Assembly: GCA_019279435.1 (NCBI GenBank)
Contig: JAAALK010001126.1
Location: forward strand, 1 to 64,000
DNA length: 64,000 nucleotides
From: Zizania palustris
Taxonomy: Eukaryota; Streptophyta; Magnoliopsida; Poales; Poaceae
Reading direction: 5' to 3'
Of this stretch, positions 1-10,944 are shown in pieces. The notes beneath the pieces are model-generated. The model worked only from the letters and a program-made list of their open reading frames with translations. It was not told the DNA's origin and did no database searches. Each line of letters begins with the position of its first letter. The first letter of the stretch is position 1. The translations under genes and the position numbers were made by a program.

Positions 1-1335
1 GGCACTCGAAGGTATACCCGACGGAGGTCTCAGAAGTCAAGGTGCATCGAAGGCATGGTTCGGGTGAGATTCATCGAGGGGTGTGCTCGAGGAGAGACAC
101 TGCGACGAAGTGCTCATGGAATGCTTCATGCGGAGGCCTTGGACGAAGGAGGGACTTCAAAGTAGTGGTACTCTGAAGGTGGGGCATCAGAGTGTGGCTG
201 ACTTGAGATACTTCGGCCATGCATGGCTTCGGTACACGGACTGACGGAGTTCGAGCTGGGAGAAGCTGCGAAGCCGTGGTGGTCCACTCCGGAGGTGTTG
301 GTGCGAAGGCTCAAGGGCTTTGACGGCTTCGGCTCAAAACCGTCACTGTATCGAAGGCTGACTTCGGTGAAGCGAAGGTCGTCGGGCTCAAGGCTTCTCA
401 CCGAAGCTACCGCACCCCTCGCGTGCTGAACGGGGGCTTCAGAAGACTCCAAGACTACAAAGGCTGACCGTGTCTGCTCTACAAAAGTTGATGTTGTCCC
501 CTCTGCGAAGCTGACAAAAGAAGCCTCCAAATAAAGTAGACTACTAGCTATACCCCCTTGTTCTGATGAGACAAAATCAGTGTAAACACTAGGGGTAAAG
601 TAGTCTATTCACATGGCTAAATAGTGCCTATAAATAGTGGAAGCTAGCTAGGCAACAGTAACACTTTGAGCAGCCATTTTTGAGCTCATGTGCTAGCCGC
701 CACACTATGTATTCAGATCTGTGAGTTCATTTTTATGTTCCCTGTTTAAGTAATGAAACTTTGATTCTATTTTCATTTGTGCTTGAACTTGTATTCCTGT
801 GTTGCACTGCATGCTTTGATTCCTTTATACACCATCTTCTTCCTGGGTGAAGTTGTGTTTTGAATTTCTTCTGGGGAGGTGTGTGAGAGGTCTGTCCCGG
901 TGAAGTGTCATTCTCAGTGTGTGTTCGCTCTGTGTAAACTAGAGGCTAGACCTCTCTGATTACTAGGGAAGCACTGTTTTTGGCTTAAATCGAAGCCTGT
1001 TTTCTTCTCTAGTCGAAGTCCTTAGAGAGAAGTCTGCTCCTGCGAAGGGTGAAGTGCTGAAGTCTCCTTGAAGGCACCTAGTGTGCGGAGCCTGCACTGA
1101 CTTAGCAGAGTTGGGTTTTTAGTGTTGTGGGTGGAGCGAAGTCTTCTTGACTTCTAACTTTTGCTCCTTGCGAAGCCTGGTTTCGGAGCTGTAAAATACC
1201 TCCGAACTAGAACTTCGAAGGGTGTGTTCGAAGCCTGTTTCGCGGAAGACAGAATTAAAACATGAAGGCTATTTTAGTCTGAAATTTTAAAAGCTCCCAT
1301 TCACCCCCCCTCTGGTCGCCGTTTTTGGTCCAACA
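1..1335 (+). repeat. C1 5' LTR (left end outside window)
   Basis: The LTR ends in CCAACA at 1330-1335, directly before the primer site. Its last part carries a C-rich stretch (about 1301-1320) that also occurs just before the end of the LTR of the second copia element K (about 41020-41040). The first 430 bases are rich in CGAAG/TTCGAAG words. Open frames here (for example 126-530 on the minus strand) are chance reading of this repeat. Confidence 0.85.
629..637 (+). promoter_or_regulatory. C1 LTR TATA box
   Basis: TATAAATAG about 700 bases before the LTR end is the likely core promoter of the element's genomic RNA. No transcript data are available, so the assignment rests on motif and position. 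Confidence 0.6.
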
Positions 1336-1337
1336 AT

Positions 1338-1354
1338 TGGTATCAGAGCAGGTT
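1338..1354 (+). other. C1 primer binding site, tRNA-iMet type
   Basis: TGGTATCAGAGCAGGTT follows the LTR after two bases. TGGTATCAGAGC is the standard complement of the 3' end of plant initiator tRNA-Met used by copia elements, and it fixes the LTR boundary and the plus-strand direction. Confidence 0.92.
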
Positions 1355-1399
1355 AAGATCACCAGTTGACCTTAACAGGTTTTGTGCTCTGTTGGCGAC

Positions 1400-3483
1400 A
1401 TGGATAGAGTTAGTAAAATACCTCTGTTCGATGGGACGGATTTTTCATACTGGAAGGTGCGCATGGAGGCTTACTTGCTAAGCCAAGTAAATGCAATTTG
1501 GGAGATTGTGGACTCACAATACTCCATCCATGAAACTTGCACCTCTCAAACAGAGAAGGATCAGTATAATGCCAACTCCAAGGCAAGAAATATACTGTTC
1601 ATTGGTTTGAGTCGGAGTGAGTTTGATAGGGTGCAGCACCTTAGGACAGCTAGGGAAATTTGGACTACACTCACTATCTTTCATGAGGGCTCTACACAGA
1701 TTAAGGCTAGGCACCAAAGCACATACAATCAACAAGTATCATCTGTTTGTGCAGGCTCTTGGTGAATCTATAGATGCCATGTTTTCTCGTTTGGAAGCGA
1801 TAGTGAGTAACCTGCGATCCAACGGGATGCTTGCTTACAATGATCATGATAGGGCTATCAAGCTTCTCTATGCTCTTGATCGTAGCATATGGGAAGTGAA
1901 GATATCTAGCATTGAGGAGTCTGCAGGTTATGACACATTGACCTGTGATGAGCTCTTCAGCAAGCTGAAGTTGATAGAGATTTCCAAGGTATCTCTTGCA
2001 GTGCATAGGAACTCATTGCCACAACCATTGGCACTAGTTTCTAGCACTATCCGTGTCACCACTGCAGAACCAAGCACATCTGGCACTTGTGTTCTTGCAG
2101 GTGGTTTTGCTTTGTCCTCCCTGGTCTCCATCACTAAGGAGCAGGTGGATACTCTGATGATGACGAGCTTGCTCTCATTGCCAGAAGATTCACCCGTTTT
2201 CACCATGAGATACGGGATCAGAGGAGAACTGGTTTTAGTGGTTGTTTTGAGTGTGGCGACACTTCTCACATCAAGGTCAATTGTCCTAAACTCAAGAAGA
2301 GAGATGAGAGTGAGCACCCAAAATACCACAAAAAGGAAAGGAAACCCTTTGTGAAGGGCAAGCGCGGCAAGGTGGCTAAGAGAGTAGCCAAAGCCGCTTC
2401 CAGAGCATTTGTTGTTGCTCTCAGTGACATAGACACTTCCTCAACTGAGGAGTCGAGCTCTGAGGAGGAGGAGTCTCCAAGGAAGGAGGAAAAGAAGGAC
2501 AAGAAGGGACGAGATTTCACCGGCCTTTGCTTCATGGCCGACAGCGATCATAGCGGCGATGAGCTTGACTCATCTGAGGTACCTCTATCCTATGACCAGC
2601 TTACAATTAAATTAGATGAACTGAATGAAGTAGTTCTTGGTTAGGATAGATTACTTGTGCAAGCCGCTAGATTATTTGTTTCTATTGATTATGCCATGCT
2701 TAAGTCTAGGGTTAATGATACTGAATGTGAATCTTGCACTGTTGTCATGGGTGATCTTGCTCAGTTGCGTTCTGTGCATGCTAAAACTCTTTCTGAGCAT
2801 GAGACAACACAGAAGCAGCTTTTGATGGTTGATTCTAGTCCTCGTGATATAATTGAATGCATGAATTGTCCCTTATTACGTGAGAGCACTGATTTACATG
2901 ATAAGCATGTTCAGGATTTAGAGGCTAGATTGGAGATGGCCAGTAGTTCTAAGGATGTGCAACCTGTATGTGACACTTGCATAACCCTTAAGGACCAGCT
3001 AGGCACTGTTAGAGAGCGAGCTAAAAACCTCATGACTGAAAATGAATACCTTCTTTCTATGGTTAACAAATGCACTGAGGGAAAGGATAGGATGGACTTG
3101 CTCTTGGCCAAAACCAAGATGTGTGCTGACAGGGCAGGTTAGCTCTGGGATTGGGTTTTGAGAGGATTCCTTTAGACAGTGAGAACAAAACTGTTTTTAC
3201 CTCACCCACTACCTTAGAGAAAGAGAGAGCTCTGTTAGACACTCCTTCAGCAACGAAGTCTACCCAAACTCCAAAGAAAACCACATCTCATGCAAAGAAA
3301 TTTCCTCCCAAGAAAATCACTCAGCAGAAGCCCAAGGAGCCGGTGAGGATTGCTTCTATCACCCATCAGAGTGCCCCTAGAAGAGTGTTTCATTGTTCCT
3401 ATTGTCAGTGGGTGGGTTATATGGTTTTGTTCTGTTTTCGTCGCATCAAGGATGAGCGACGCTCTCAAGCGATGAGTTTCTAG
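1400..3483 (+). pseudogene. gag: C1 gag, frameshifted
   Basis: The ATG at 1400 opens a copia Gag N-terminus (MDRVSKIPLFDGTDFSYWKV). The reading continues through at least three frame changes (about 1700-1735, about 2155 and about 2644). A CX2CX4HX4C zinc knuckle (CFECGDTSHIKVNC) lies near 2250-2290. It is followed by a Lys/Glu/Ser-rich stretch, a long helical coiled-coil-like tail (about 2657-3140) and a second C-x2-C motif (FHCSYCQWVGY, about 3388-3425) whose usual His is replaced by Tyr. Gag would form the virus-like particle. The extended tail is a known Sirevirus trait. Breaks and the changed finger show decay. Confidence 0.85.
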
Positions 3484-3768
3484 GACATGCATTACCCATC
3501 TCAAGGTATGCTTGAGTCTGAGTTTTACTCACGTCCTGTATTCGAGGCTCCTCGTACTTCTCGGAGAGGTTTTGCTCCTCGAGGTGTTCACCATATTCCA
3601 TATGGTGGTAGACCCCGTGTGAGTAGCTTTGTACCTCGACATGGTAGGAGACCTCATCATGCATTTGAGTCACAACATGTAGGTAGACCTCGCACTTTGC
3701 ATCATTCTGATTATCCTATGCGTAGACAGTCTATTTTTACTATGCCTACTACTCGTATCACTTAGTGT
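3484..3768 (+). pseudogene. C1 Arg/Gly/Pro-rich linker between Gag and protease
   Basis: An open frame at 3487-3765 encodes a low-complexity stretch rich in Arg, Gly, Pro and His, with repeats of GRPR/GRRP type. It sits where Sirevirus polyproteins have a spacer between the last Gag zinc finger and protease. No catalytic motif is seen. The frame closes just before the protease remnant. Confidence 0.55.
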
Positions 3769-3836
3769 TGGATGCCTCGTCATGTATTCACTCACCCCAG
3801 CACTAAGCGATCGAGATTTTCTTATCATGTGTAGCG

Positions 3837-4704
3837 CTGGACCGAGGTTTGGAGGGCACGTGGATCATGGGCTCTGGTTGTTTGCTCCACATGACCGGAG
3901 ATGCAGCATGGTTCTCTAGCCTCACCACAACCAAGCAAAAGGAACATATCACCTTCGGAAAAATCGAAGGAGTAGAGTGAAAGGTAAAGGTGTGGTAAGA
4001 ATCAACTCAAATTTCACTCTCAAAGATGTTGCTTTGGTTGAAAACTTGGGATACAATTTTCTTTCTGTATCTCAATTGCTTGACGAGGGCTTCGAAGTGT
4101 GATTCCATCGCGATACTTCGCAAGTACTCAATTCGGATGGTGTTGTGGTCTGTAAGATCTTTAGAGTTGTGAGAGTTTTTGGAGCTGATTTCTCAGAGTC
4201 ATCTGGTTCCTCTCATTATCTTGTTGCACATTCAACTTCTGAGCTGTGGAAGTGGCATAGGAGACTAGGGCATATGAGCTTTGAGTTGCTTGTTCTTCTG
4301 AGTGCCCTAGGTCTGATCCATGGGTTCCTCAATAGAACGGTGTTGTTGAGAGAAAGAACCGCACTTTGGTTGAGATGGCTAGGACGATGCTCGATGAGCA
4401 CAGTACTCCTAGGAAATTCTGGGCTGAGGCCATGAACACTTCTTGTTACATCTCAAACCGAATCTTGCACTCAATTTTGAACTTGACATCTTATGAGCTA
4501 CGTTTTGGGAGACAGCCCACAGTTACTCATCTTCGAGTTTTTGGTTGTCGTTGCTTTATCCTAAAATGTGGAAATCTGGATAAATTTGAGTCGCGCTCTT
4601 CTGATGGGATCTTTTTGGGTTACACTACACATGGTCATTCTTATCATGTTTTCAATTTGGAAACTAACACTGTCATCGAGTCATGCGATGTGACTTTTGA
4701 TTAA
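3837..4704 (+). pseudogene. pol: C1 protease and integrase remnant, core deleted
   Basis: The protease motif reads WIMGSGCLLHMTGD at about 3871-3915, so the catalytic Asp of the usual D-S-G triad is Gly. After a frame change, the pre-integrase zinc region (WKWHRRLGHMSFELL) lies at about 4249-4293. It is followed within about 50 bases by the late integrase motif (NGVVERKNRTLVEM, about 4333-4375, with a stop just before it). The first two Asp residues of the D-D-E triad and everything between are missing, roughly 400-450 bases compared with intact relatives. The C-terminal integrase region then runs to 4704. Confidence 0.82.
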
Positions 4705-4752
4705 TCAACCCCCTCTATTAGTTCTACTCTTGAACATGCAAATGAACACGAC

Positions 4753-6308
4753 ATGGAACAGACCATCTTCGAAGATGAAGATCTCGAAGAATTCGAGGAT
4801 GAACCCCTACTACCCTCGACATCAACCCCCAAAGCCGACCTCGCTTCGACCACTTCGACACAAGGTCCCGAAGCAACTACCTCGACGTCGGTCATCTTGG
4901 ACCACTCCAACGCACAAGTTGAGGGGGAGACTGCATCTCGCCATGAGGCTCCACGTCATGTTCAAAGGATGCATCCTCCCGAGCAGATCATTGGTGAGCT
5001 TGATCAAAGGGTAACACATTCTCATGCTCATTTCATTGATTCCGCTTTTGTTGCTTCTTTTGAGCCCTAAGATGTTAGTCATGCACTTTCTGATTCTAGT
5101 TGGATCAATGCCATGCATGAAGAACTTGAAAATTTTGAGAGAAACCAAGTCTGGACTTTAGTTGATCCTCCACCAAATGTTCATTTCATTGGAACAAAAT
5201 GGATTTTCAAAAATAAACAGGGGAGGATGGGACTGTAGTTAGAAACAAGGCTAGACTTGTAGCTCAGGGTTATTCTCAACTAGAAGGGATTTATTTTACT
5301 GAAACTTTTGCACCTGTTGCTCGTCTTGAGGCCATTAGGATTTTACTTGCATTTGCAGCATCCCGTGGTTTCACACTTTATCAAATGGATGTTAAAAGTG
5401 TTTTTCTTAATGGCTTCATAGGCGAAGATGTTTATGTAAAGCAACCCCCTGGTTTTGAAAACCCCAAATACCCACATAAAGTCCTTAAACTTCATAAGGC
5501 TCTTTATGGACTCAAGCCGACCCCTCGGGCATGGTATGATAGACTTAAGTCTTTTCTGCTTGAGCGGGGGTATTTGATTGGATCAGTTGACAAAACTCTT
5601 TTCACTCTCAGGCATGGCAAAGATTTCCTCCTAGTACAGATTTATGTGGATGACATCATCTTTGGTGGCTCTTCTCATGCTTTAGTTGCCGAGTTTGTAC
5701 ATGCCATGAGCAGGGAGTTCGAGATGTCCATGATGGGCGAACTCACATTTTTCCTTGGTTTGCAAATCAAGCAAAGCAAACAAGGTACATTTGTCCACCA
5801 GACAAAGTACACAAAGGACCTACTAAAGAAGTTCGACATGGCTAATGTGAAGCCCCTCGCTACTCCAAATGCTACTTCGATAGAATTGGATCCTGACGAG
5901 GATGGAGAAGTCGTAGATCAGAAGGAGTTCCGGAGCATGATCGGCTCTCTCCTCTACTTGACTGCTACGAGGCCGGACAAACACTTTGCAGTGTGTTTGT
6001 GCGCTCGTTTTCAGGTTTCACCACGAGCTTCGCACCGCCAAGCGGTAAAGCACATTCTCAGGTATCTCAAACATACCTTGAATTCGGCATTTGGTATTCG
6101 GTGTCTTCCTCTTTGTGTCTTCGAGGTTATTCCGATGCGGATTTTGCTGGGTGTAGGATTGATAGGAAGAGTACCTCTGGTACTTGTCATTTTCTGGGTA
6201 CTTCGCTGGTTTGCTGGTCTTCCCGCAAAAAGTCTAGTGTTGCACAATCGACGGCTGAAGCCAAATATGTTGCTGCAGCTAGCTGTTGCTCTCAGATTTT
6301 CTGGATGG
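4753..6308 (+). pseudogene. pol: C1 reverse transcriptase-RNase H, frameshifted and truncated
   Basis: A Ser/Thr/Glu-rich linker (4753-4970) leads into the copia RT start (HALSDSSWINAMHEELENF, about 5090). A stop lies at about 5068 and a frameshift near 5219. The RT core runs to about 5800, with the YVDD catalytic box at 5643-5654. RNase H follows (SDADFAGCRIDRKSTSGTCH), reached by a frame change near 6090. The frame ends at 6308, after SCCSQIFWM, where a Tat LTR begins. The last part of RNase H is absent. Confidence 0.88.
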
Positions 6309-6518
6309 TGTTGGTGCAAAAGGTTACACCAACAGGTTCTCTATTTCAAGAACAAACAAACAGTGTGCTCATGTTTAAGAACTTACTCGAGCCTCCGTAT
6401 TGGATAATAACTCAAGTAGTCTGAATCTGTGTATTAAATGGTCGGAGGTCCCTTTTTACAGGGTAGAGAGGGGGGTATTTATAGGCAAAAACATCTAAGG
6501 AAAAGACCTAATTAAAAC
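6309..6518 (-). repeat. Partial Tat LTR, direct duplicate of 6519-6730
   Basis: This 210-base segment begins TGTTGGTGCAAAAGG and matches the first about 205 bases of the adjacent LTR almost base for base. It stops after CCTAATTA plus a short AAAAC filler, directly before the next TGTTGG. It is a truncated LTR copy in direct tandem. Confidence 0.9.
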
Positions 6519-7005
6519 TGTTGGTGCAAAAGGTTACACCAACAGGTTCTCTGTTTCAAGAACAAACAAACAGTGTGCTCGTGTTTAAGAACTTACTCGA
6601 GCCTCCGTATTGGATAATAACTCAAGTAGTCTGAATCTGTGTATTAAATGGTCGGAGGTCCCTTTTTACAGGGTAGAGAGGGGGTATTTATAGGCAAAAA
6701 GATCTAAGGAAAATACCTAATTACCCCTAGATTACAACCGACACAGCGGAACTGTTTAGTACCCGGAGGAAGGTTAAATAAGGTAGAAACTCCCCAATAC
6801 GGATGGATAAGCCAAACATCTTATCAATCTTGTCTTCCTGCTTCAGAGCCTCCATATCCTGCGGAGGGTTCCTCAGGACTTCATATCGAGGCACCCTTTG
6901 GCTCGACGCCTCCACCATCGAATAAGAGCCCACCAGCTCCGAAGCTTATGGAGTCTTTGAGTTATTGATCTCTAAGTCTTCTAAGTGAAGCAATTTCCCC
7001 CAACA
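6519..7005 (-). repeat. I 3' LTR
   Basis: 487 bases, TGTTGG to CCAACA. On the minus strand a TATAAATAC box is visible (plus strand GTATTTATA, about 6686-6694). The plus-strand start carries the hairpin sequence TGTTGGTGCAA / TTACACCAACA. Bases 7006-7022, reverse complement CGTATTCGAGGGGCTAC, are the polypurine tract, which fixes the minus orientation. Confidence 0.88.
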
Positions 7006-7397
7006 GTAGCCCCTCGAATACGCCTCTCCGTATTTAACCTGTACAGAAGGAAGGCAGTATACGGAAGGAATATTTTCATATTCGGAGACTTAGAGAGAAT
7101 TTGAACACATTATAGCTCTTCGGAGGATTTCAGATCCATGGAGCTTGGACTCCCTCTCCAGGCCTCCTATGTAGTGGGAACATATCGTAGGAAGGAAAAC
7201 CGCTTCGAAGCGCAAATGTCATGAGGAAAACACTTGATTATAGCCGTTACGGCTCAAGTAGCTGTTACGCCCAGCAAAAGATAACGGTCGATTTTTACGG
7301 CGGTTACACACCGTTCCACTTTCTGGACCCACCTGTCAGTGGCGGAAGCCGAACCTGCGATGTGAATGTAATCAAAGCATAGCAATCGGCGAGTAGT

Positions 7398-7406
7398 TAT
7401 AAAAGG
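7398..7406 (+). promoter_or_regulatory. TATA box of the antisense accessory gene of I
   Basis: TATAAAAGG lies about 99 bases before the ATG at 7497. The same arrangement recurs in A, B, D and H. The stretch 7023-7397 holds no gene. It is the leader between polypurine tract and accessory gene and resembles the same region of H (57490-57825). Confidence 0.6.
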
Positions 7407-7496
7407 GAAAACAGAAGTTACTCGAAACTTTTTACCAGCACTTAGCACTCGCGATTCACTTTACTCAACCTCCAAACCCTCCATCCTCCTGAGCAA

Positions 7497-7882
7497 ATGG
7501 CGAGAACCAGCCACACTGTCCCAGCGGCGGTGAGTACTCTAGGCGTAGAGGCAAGCGTGGGCCGCCTCGGCGGCGGCAGCAATGGTGGGGGCCTCTGGTG
7601 GCGCATGGCCTAAGAATCCCCGGGAGCTCCATCCGCCTTCCAAGAAGAAGATCTCCCAGAGCTTCCTCATCGGTCAATCTACGAGCACCGCTGAATCCAT
7701 CGAGGAGGCCGTAGAAGGGAAACTGGGAGCCGGGCTGAGGACTCGGGTCCCAGGATCAGAATCGACCCCGAGGCCTGCGAAGTGGAGAAGTGGTAGTCTT
7801 TGAGGCGTTCTTCGAAGCCGGCTTGGGGCTTCCAGCCATCGACTTTTTGGCGGAGGTACTGGACCTGTTTCATATTACATTA
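7497..7882 (+). pseudogene. I accessory gene, start only
   Basis: The ATG at 7497 opens MARTSHTVPAAVST, as in H. The frame closes near 7613 and continues in another frame from 7582 (GAWPKNPREL, then SIEEAVEGKL). A second frame change near 7795 reaches the Transposase_28-like block (VVVFEAFFEAGLGLPAIDFL), which ends at FHITL where J begins at 7883. The role of this protein is unknown. Confidence 0.75.
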
Positions 7883-8794
7883 TGATGGGGGATTGGTCCC
7901 GATCTTCCGCTAGGTAAAGGATAACTTGGATTGGTGGAGAATCTCAACGTTGACGATCCAAGGCTCCAGTCCGGCGGATCAAAACCTTGCAAACGATACA
8001 CCACCGTCTCCGTTGGTTATCAACCACGCAGGTGTGATTGACCTCACCACAAAGGCTAATTCCTGCAAGCGAGCCAAGAACACAAGTAAGAACAGGAAGG
8101 ATACAAGTCGAATGCCAAATCACAGACAAACGATGAAAAGGTGAGGTTTCACAAACACCTATGCAGCAGCCAATCGGTCCGGTGCAAGGGGCGGGATCTA
8201 AACACACAAGTGTAGATGCAAACAAAGCAAAACCTAACCCTAAAGGCGTCTAGCAGTCAGTATATAAGGCGTGGATAGCCTGTAGAAGACGTACAGACTT
8301 GGACTATGGGCTAGAAGCCGTACAGACTCAGACTATGGGCCAACACGGCTCAATTCTGTCACGTAGGACTGTTTCAAATACAGAGGACAGCTCGAGACTC
8401 CAAATGAGACGAAACCAACAGGCACACGATCCGTCTTCTCCTCAGCTTTCCAAAAAGTCCAAGAACGCGCCAAACGGACCTCGTATGAGGAAGTTATGCC
8501 CATTTTGGTGCATGGTGGTCGATGTAGTCCGAACCAGCGAATTCTTGACATTCAAATCATCCGTGCGACTCCGTCTTCAACTCCAACTCTTCTATTCCAT
8601 CTCCCATGTTCCTAAGCAACAAAATATCACTAGTATTCAGTAGCATCCCATCCAAACAAATATTAACATAGTTGCTAAGGAAAGAATTAACCTCATGGTT
8701 CAAGCGACTGGCACGGGCGCGTGTGATTGGTCCTTGTAATTGAATTGTAGGTGAAGGCTCCATGTGTGTATCATGTGAAGTGATGTCCTCATCA
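7883..8794 (-). repeat. J 3' LTR
   Basis: It runs from TGATGGGG to CCTCATCA, so the ends are TGATG/CATCA inverted repeats. A TATATAAGG-like element lies at about 8260-8270. The last roughly 79 codons of pol overlap the right part. Compared with the right LTR it has scattered substitutions and several small indels. Confidence 0.9.
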
Positions 8795-10659
8795 TCCACC
8801 CCCTCTTGAATTGGAGTCGTCCTCGACTCAAGCTCATCGTCATCTCCCAAATAGGGCTTTAAATCTGAAATGTTAAATGTGGGACTAACCCCAAAAGCTG
8901 CAGGCAACTCAAGTTTATATGCATTATCATTTATCTTCTCAAGCACACGGAAAGGACCATCAGCACGGGGCATCAATTTAGACTTTCTCAAATCAGGAAA
9001 ACGATCCTTGCGCAAGTGCAACCAAACAAGATCACCCGGTTCAAATGTTATCGCTTTTCTACCCTTACTACCATAAGCATGATATTTCTCATTCATTTTT
9101 CTATGTTTGCTTTAGTAGTTAAATGCATCTTAAGTAATAATTCAGCACGTGTAGTAGGGTCAAAATTCAATTTTTCAAATGGTGGTAATGGTAGCAAATC
9201 AATAGGAGCACACGGATTAAAGCCATAGACCACTTGAAACGGACTTACCTTAGTAGTGGAGTGTACTAACCTATTATATGCTGAACTCAATATGAGGTAG
9301 ACACTCTTCCCAGAGCTTCAAGTTGGTCTTCAAAATAGCCCTCAACATGGTGGACAATGTGCGGTTCACGACCTCCGTTTGCCCATCCGTTTGTGGGTGA
9401 CAAGTAGTAGAAAACAGCAGCTTCGTCCCCAACTTATGCCACAACGTCCTCCAAAAATGACTTAAGAATTTAGCATCACGATCTGAAACGATGGTATTGG
9501 GAACTCCATGCAAGCGTATAATCTCTCTGAAAAACAAATCAGCAACATTGGTAGCGTTGTCGCTCTTGTGACAAGGTATAAAATGCGCCATTTTAGAGAA
9601 CCGATCTACCACCACAAAAATACTATCTCTCCCCTCTTAGTTCTAGTTAATCCTAAAACAAAATCCATAGAAATATCCTCCCAAGGTACATTAGGAATGG
9701 GTAGAGGCATATAAAGACCATGTGGGTTTAGACAGGACTTAGCTTTATTGCAAGTAGTGCATCGTGCCACATAGCGCTCAACATCTCGTCTCATCCTAGG
9801 CCAATCGAAGTGTGTGGACAGCACATCTTTCGGTTTTCTTTGATCCAAAATGACCCATCAAACCACCACCATGTGCTTCCTGCAATAACAACAAGCGAAG
9901 AGAGCTAGCCGGCACACATAACTTGTTAGCACGAAAAAGATATCCATTATTCAGCACATATTTGTTCCAAGCACAGTTATCTGTACAATTTGCAAAAGCA
10001 TCTTTGAAGTCCAAATCAGTAGCATACATGTCCTTCAATGTTTCTAAACCAAAGATCTTATAATCAAGTTGAGAAAGCAATGTATAACGTCTAGATAAAG
10101 CATCGGCAATCACATTATCTTTCCGTTTCTTATGCTTAATGATATATGGAAAAGTCTCAATAAATTCTACCCATTTAGCATGTCGTTTATTCAGATTTGC
10201 TTGACTACGTATATGCTTCAATGCTTCATGATCCGAATGAATAATAAACTCCTTAGGCAAAAGGTAATGTTGCCAAGTTTCAAGCACACGTACTAAGGCA
10301 TATAATTCCTTATCATAGGTAGAATAATTCAACTGTGGACCATGTAATTTCTCACTTAAATAGGCCACGGGTTTACCTCCTTGTAGCAGCACACCTCCTA
10401 TTCCAAAACCACTAGCATCACATTCTAACTCAAAAGGCTTACTGAAGTCGGGTAGCTGAAGTAGAGGTGCATGTGTAAGACGATCCTTTAGTGTGGCAGA
10501 AGCTTGTTCTTGTGCTGGCTCCCAAGTAAAAGTAACTCCCTTCTTGGTCAACTCAGGTAAAGGACCGGCTATGGTGCTGAAATCTTTCACAAAACGTCGG
10601 TAGAAACCTGCAAGACCAAGAAAACTACGTACTGCAAGGTTAGTTTTAGTTGCAAGCAT
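8557..10659 (-). pseudogene. pol: J pol: RNase H and integrase
   Basis: Read right to left. The end of RT and RNase H (9796-10659) includes SFLGLAGFYRRFVKDFS, then ECDASGFG, DKELYALV and HSDHEAL, the RNase H Asp/Glu/Asp set. The integrase zinc region follows (HGGGLMGHF then CTTCNKAKS). The D-D-E core (9274-9615) has VSDRDAKF and QTDGQTEVVNR. The C-terminal domain (8557-9096) contains GPFRVLEKINDNAYKLELP and FNISDLKPYL. There is a frameshift at each junction between these pieces. The C-terminal type and the overlap with the LTR point to CRM rather than Tekay, where a chromodomain would be expected. Related clades cannot be excluded. Confidence 0.87.
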
Positions 10660-10939
10660 GACACGTCCTTTCAGATAATAACTTGTGATGAAGAAGGAGA
10701 AGCAACTTTATCTTTTTGTTGCCTCGAAAGTGTTTTAGCTACTTGCTGATTTTCAGAAGGTTGTTTGCTCTTTTGTGCGTCCTTGGCATGTTTTTCTTGT
10801 TCAAATTTCACAATTTCAGCAGGAGTCGTAGGAAGCAATGTAACTTTCTTTCCTTTATACATAAATGTGTACTTATTGCTCCTACCATGGTGTGTAGCAT
10901 CAGTATCATACTCCCAAGGTCTACCAAGTAATAGAGAAC
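10660..10939 (-). pseudogene. pol: J spacer between protease and RT, left part
   Basis: The minus frame 10671-10862 encodes a Lys/Gln/Ser-rich stretch (MYKGKKVTLLPTTPAEIV). In related chromoviruses this follows the protease. It should lead into RT, but at about 10660-10671 it joins directly to the end of RT, so the RT core is deleted. The frame continues across element A into 22093-22436. Confidence 0.75.
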
Positions 10940-10944
10940 ATGCT
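10940..10944. repeat. Left target site duplication of A (ATGCT)
   Basis: ATGCT directly precedes TGTTGG at 10945 and is repeated exactly after the right LTR at 22088-22092. Confidence 0.95.

Larger units (their letters stand above)
1..6308 (+). mobile_element. C1: Sirevirus-like Ty1/copia retrotransposon, 3' part missing
   Basis: The order is LTR, initiator-Met primer site, gag with a zinc knuckle and coiled-coil tail, protease, integrase, reverse transcriptase and RNase H, which is the copia order. The long gag tail and the second zinc-finger-like motif fit the Sirevirus lineage (Opie/Ji/SIRE type). The left end lies outside the window. The right end is cut at 6309 by a Tat LTR, and the rest of RNase H, the polypurine tract and the 3' LTR are not found here. 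Frameshifts, stops and an integrase deletion make it non-functional. Confidence 0.88.
6309..7882 (-). mobile_element. I: Tat-lineage gypsy element, 3' end only
   Basis: The fragment holds a 3' LTR with an adjoining partial copy, the antisense leader and the first part of the accessory gene (read on the plus strand). By comparison with complete element A, gag-pol should lie to the right on the minus strand, but the element is cut at 7883 by J and never resumes in this window. Its accessory gene starts with MART, like that of H, so I and H belong to one subfamily. Confidence 0.82.

Noticed and set aside
126..530. Host gene in the first 600 bases
   Set aside because: The frame lies in the C1 LTR and consists of CGAAG-rich sequence. 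No intron-exon pattern or domain is seen.
1338..1354. tRNA gene signal
   Set aside because: The match to tRNA-Met is only the primer site. The same holds for 23492-23505, and no cloverleaf is present.
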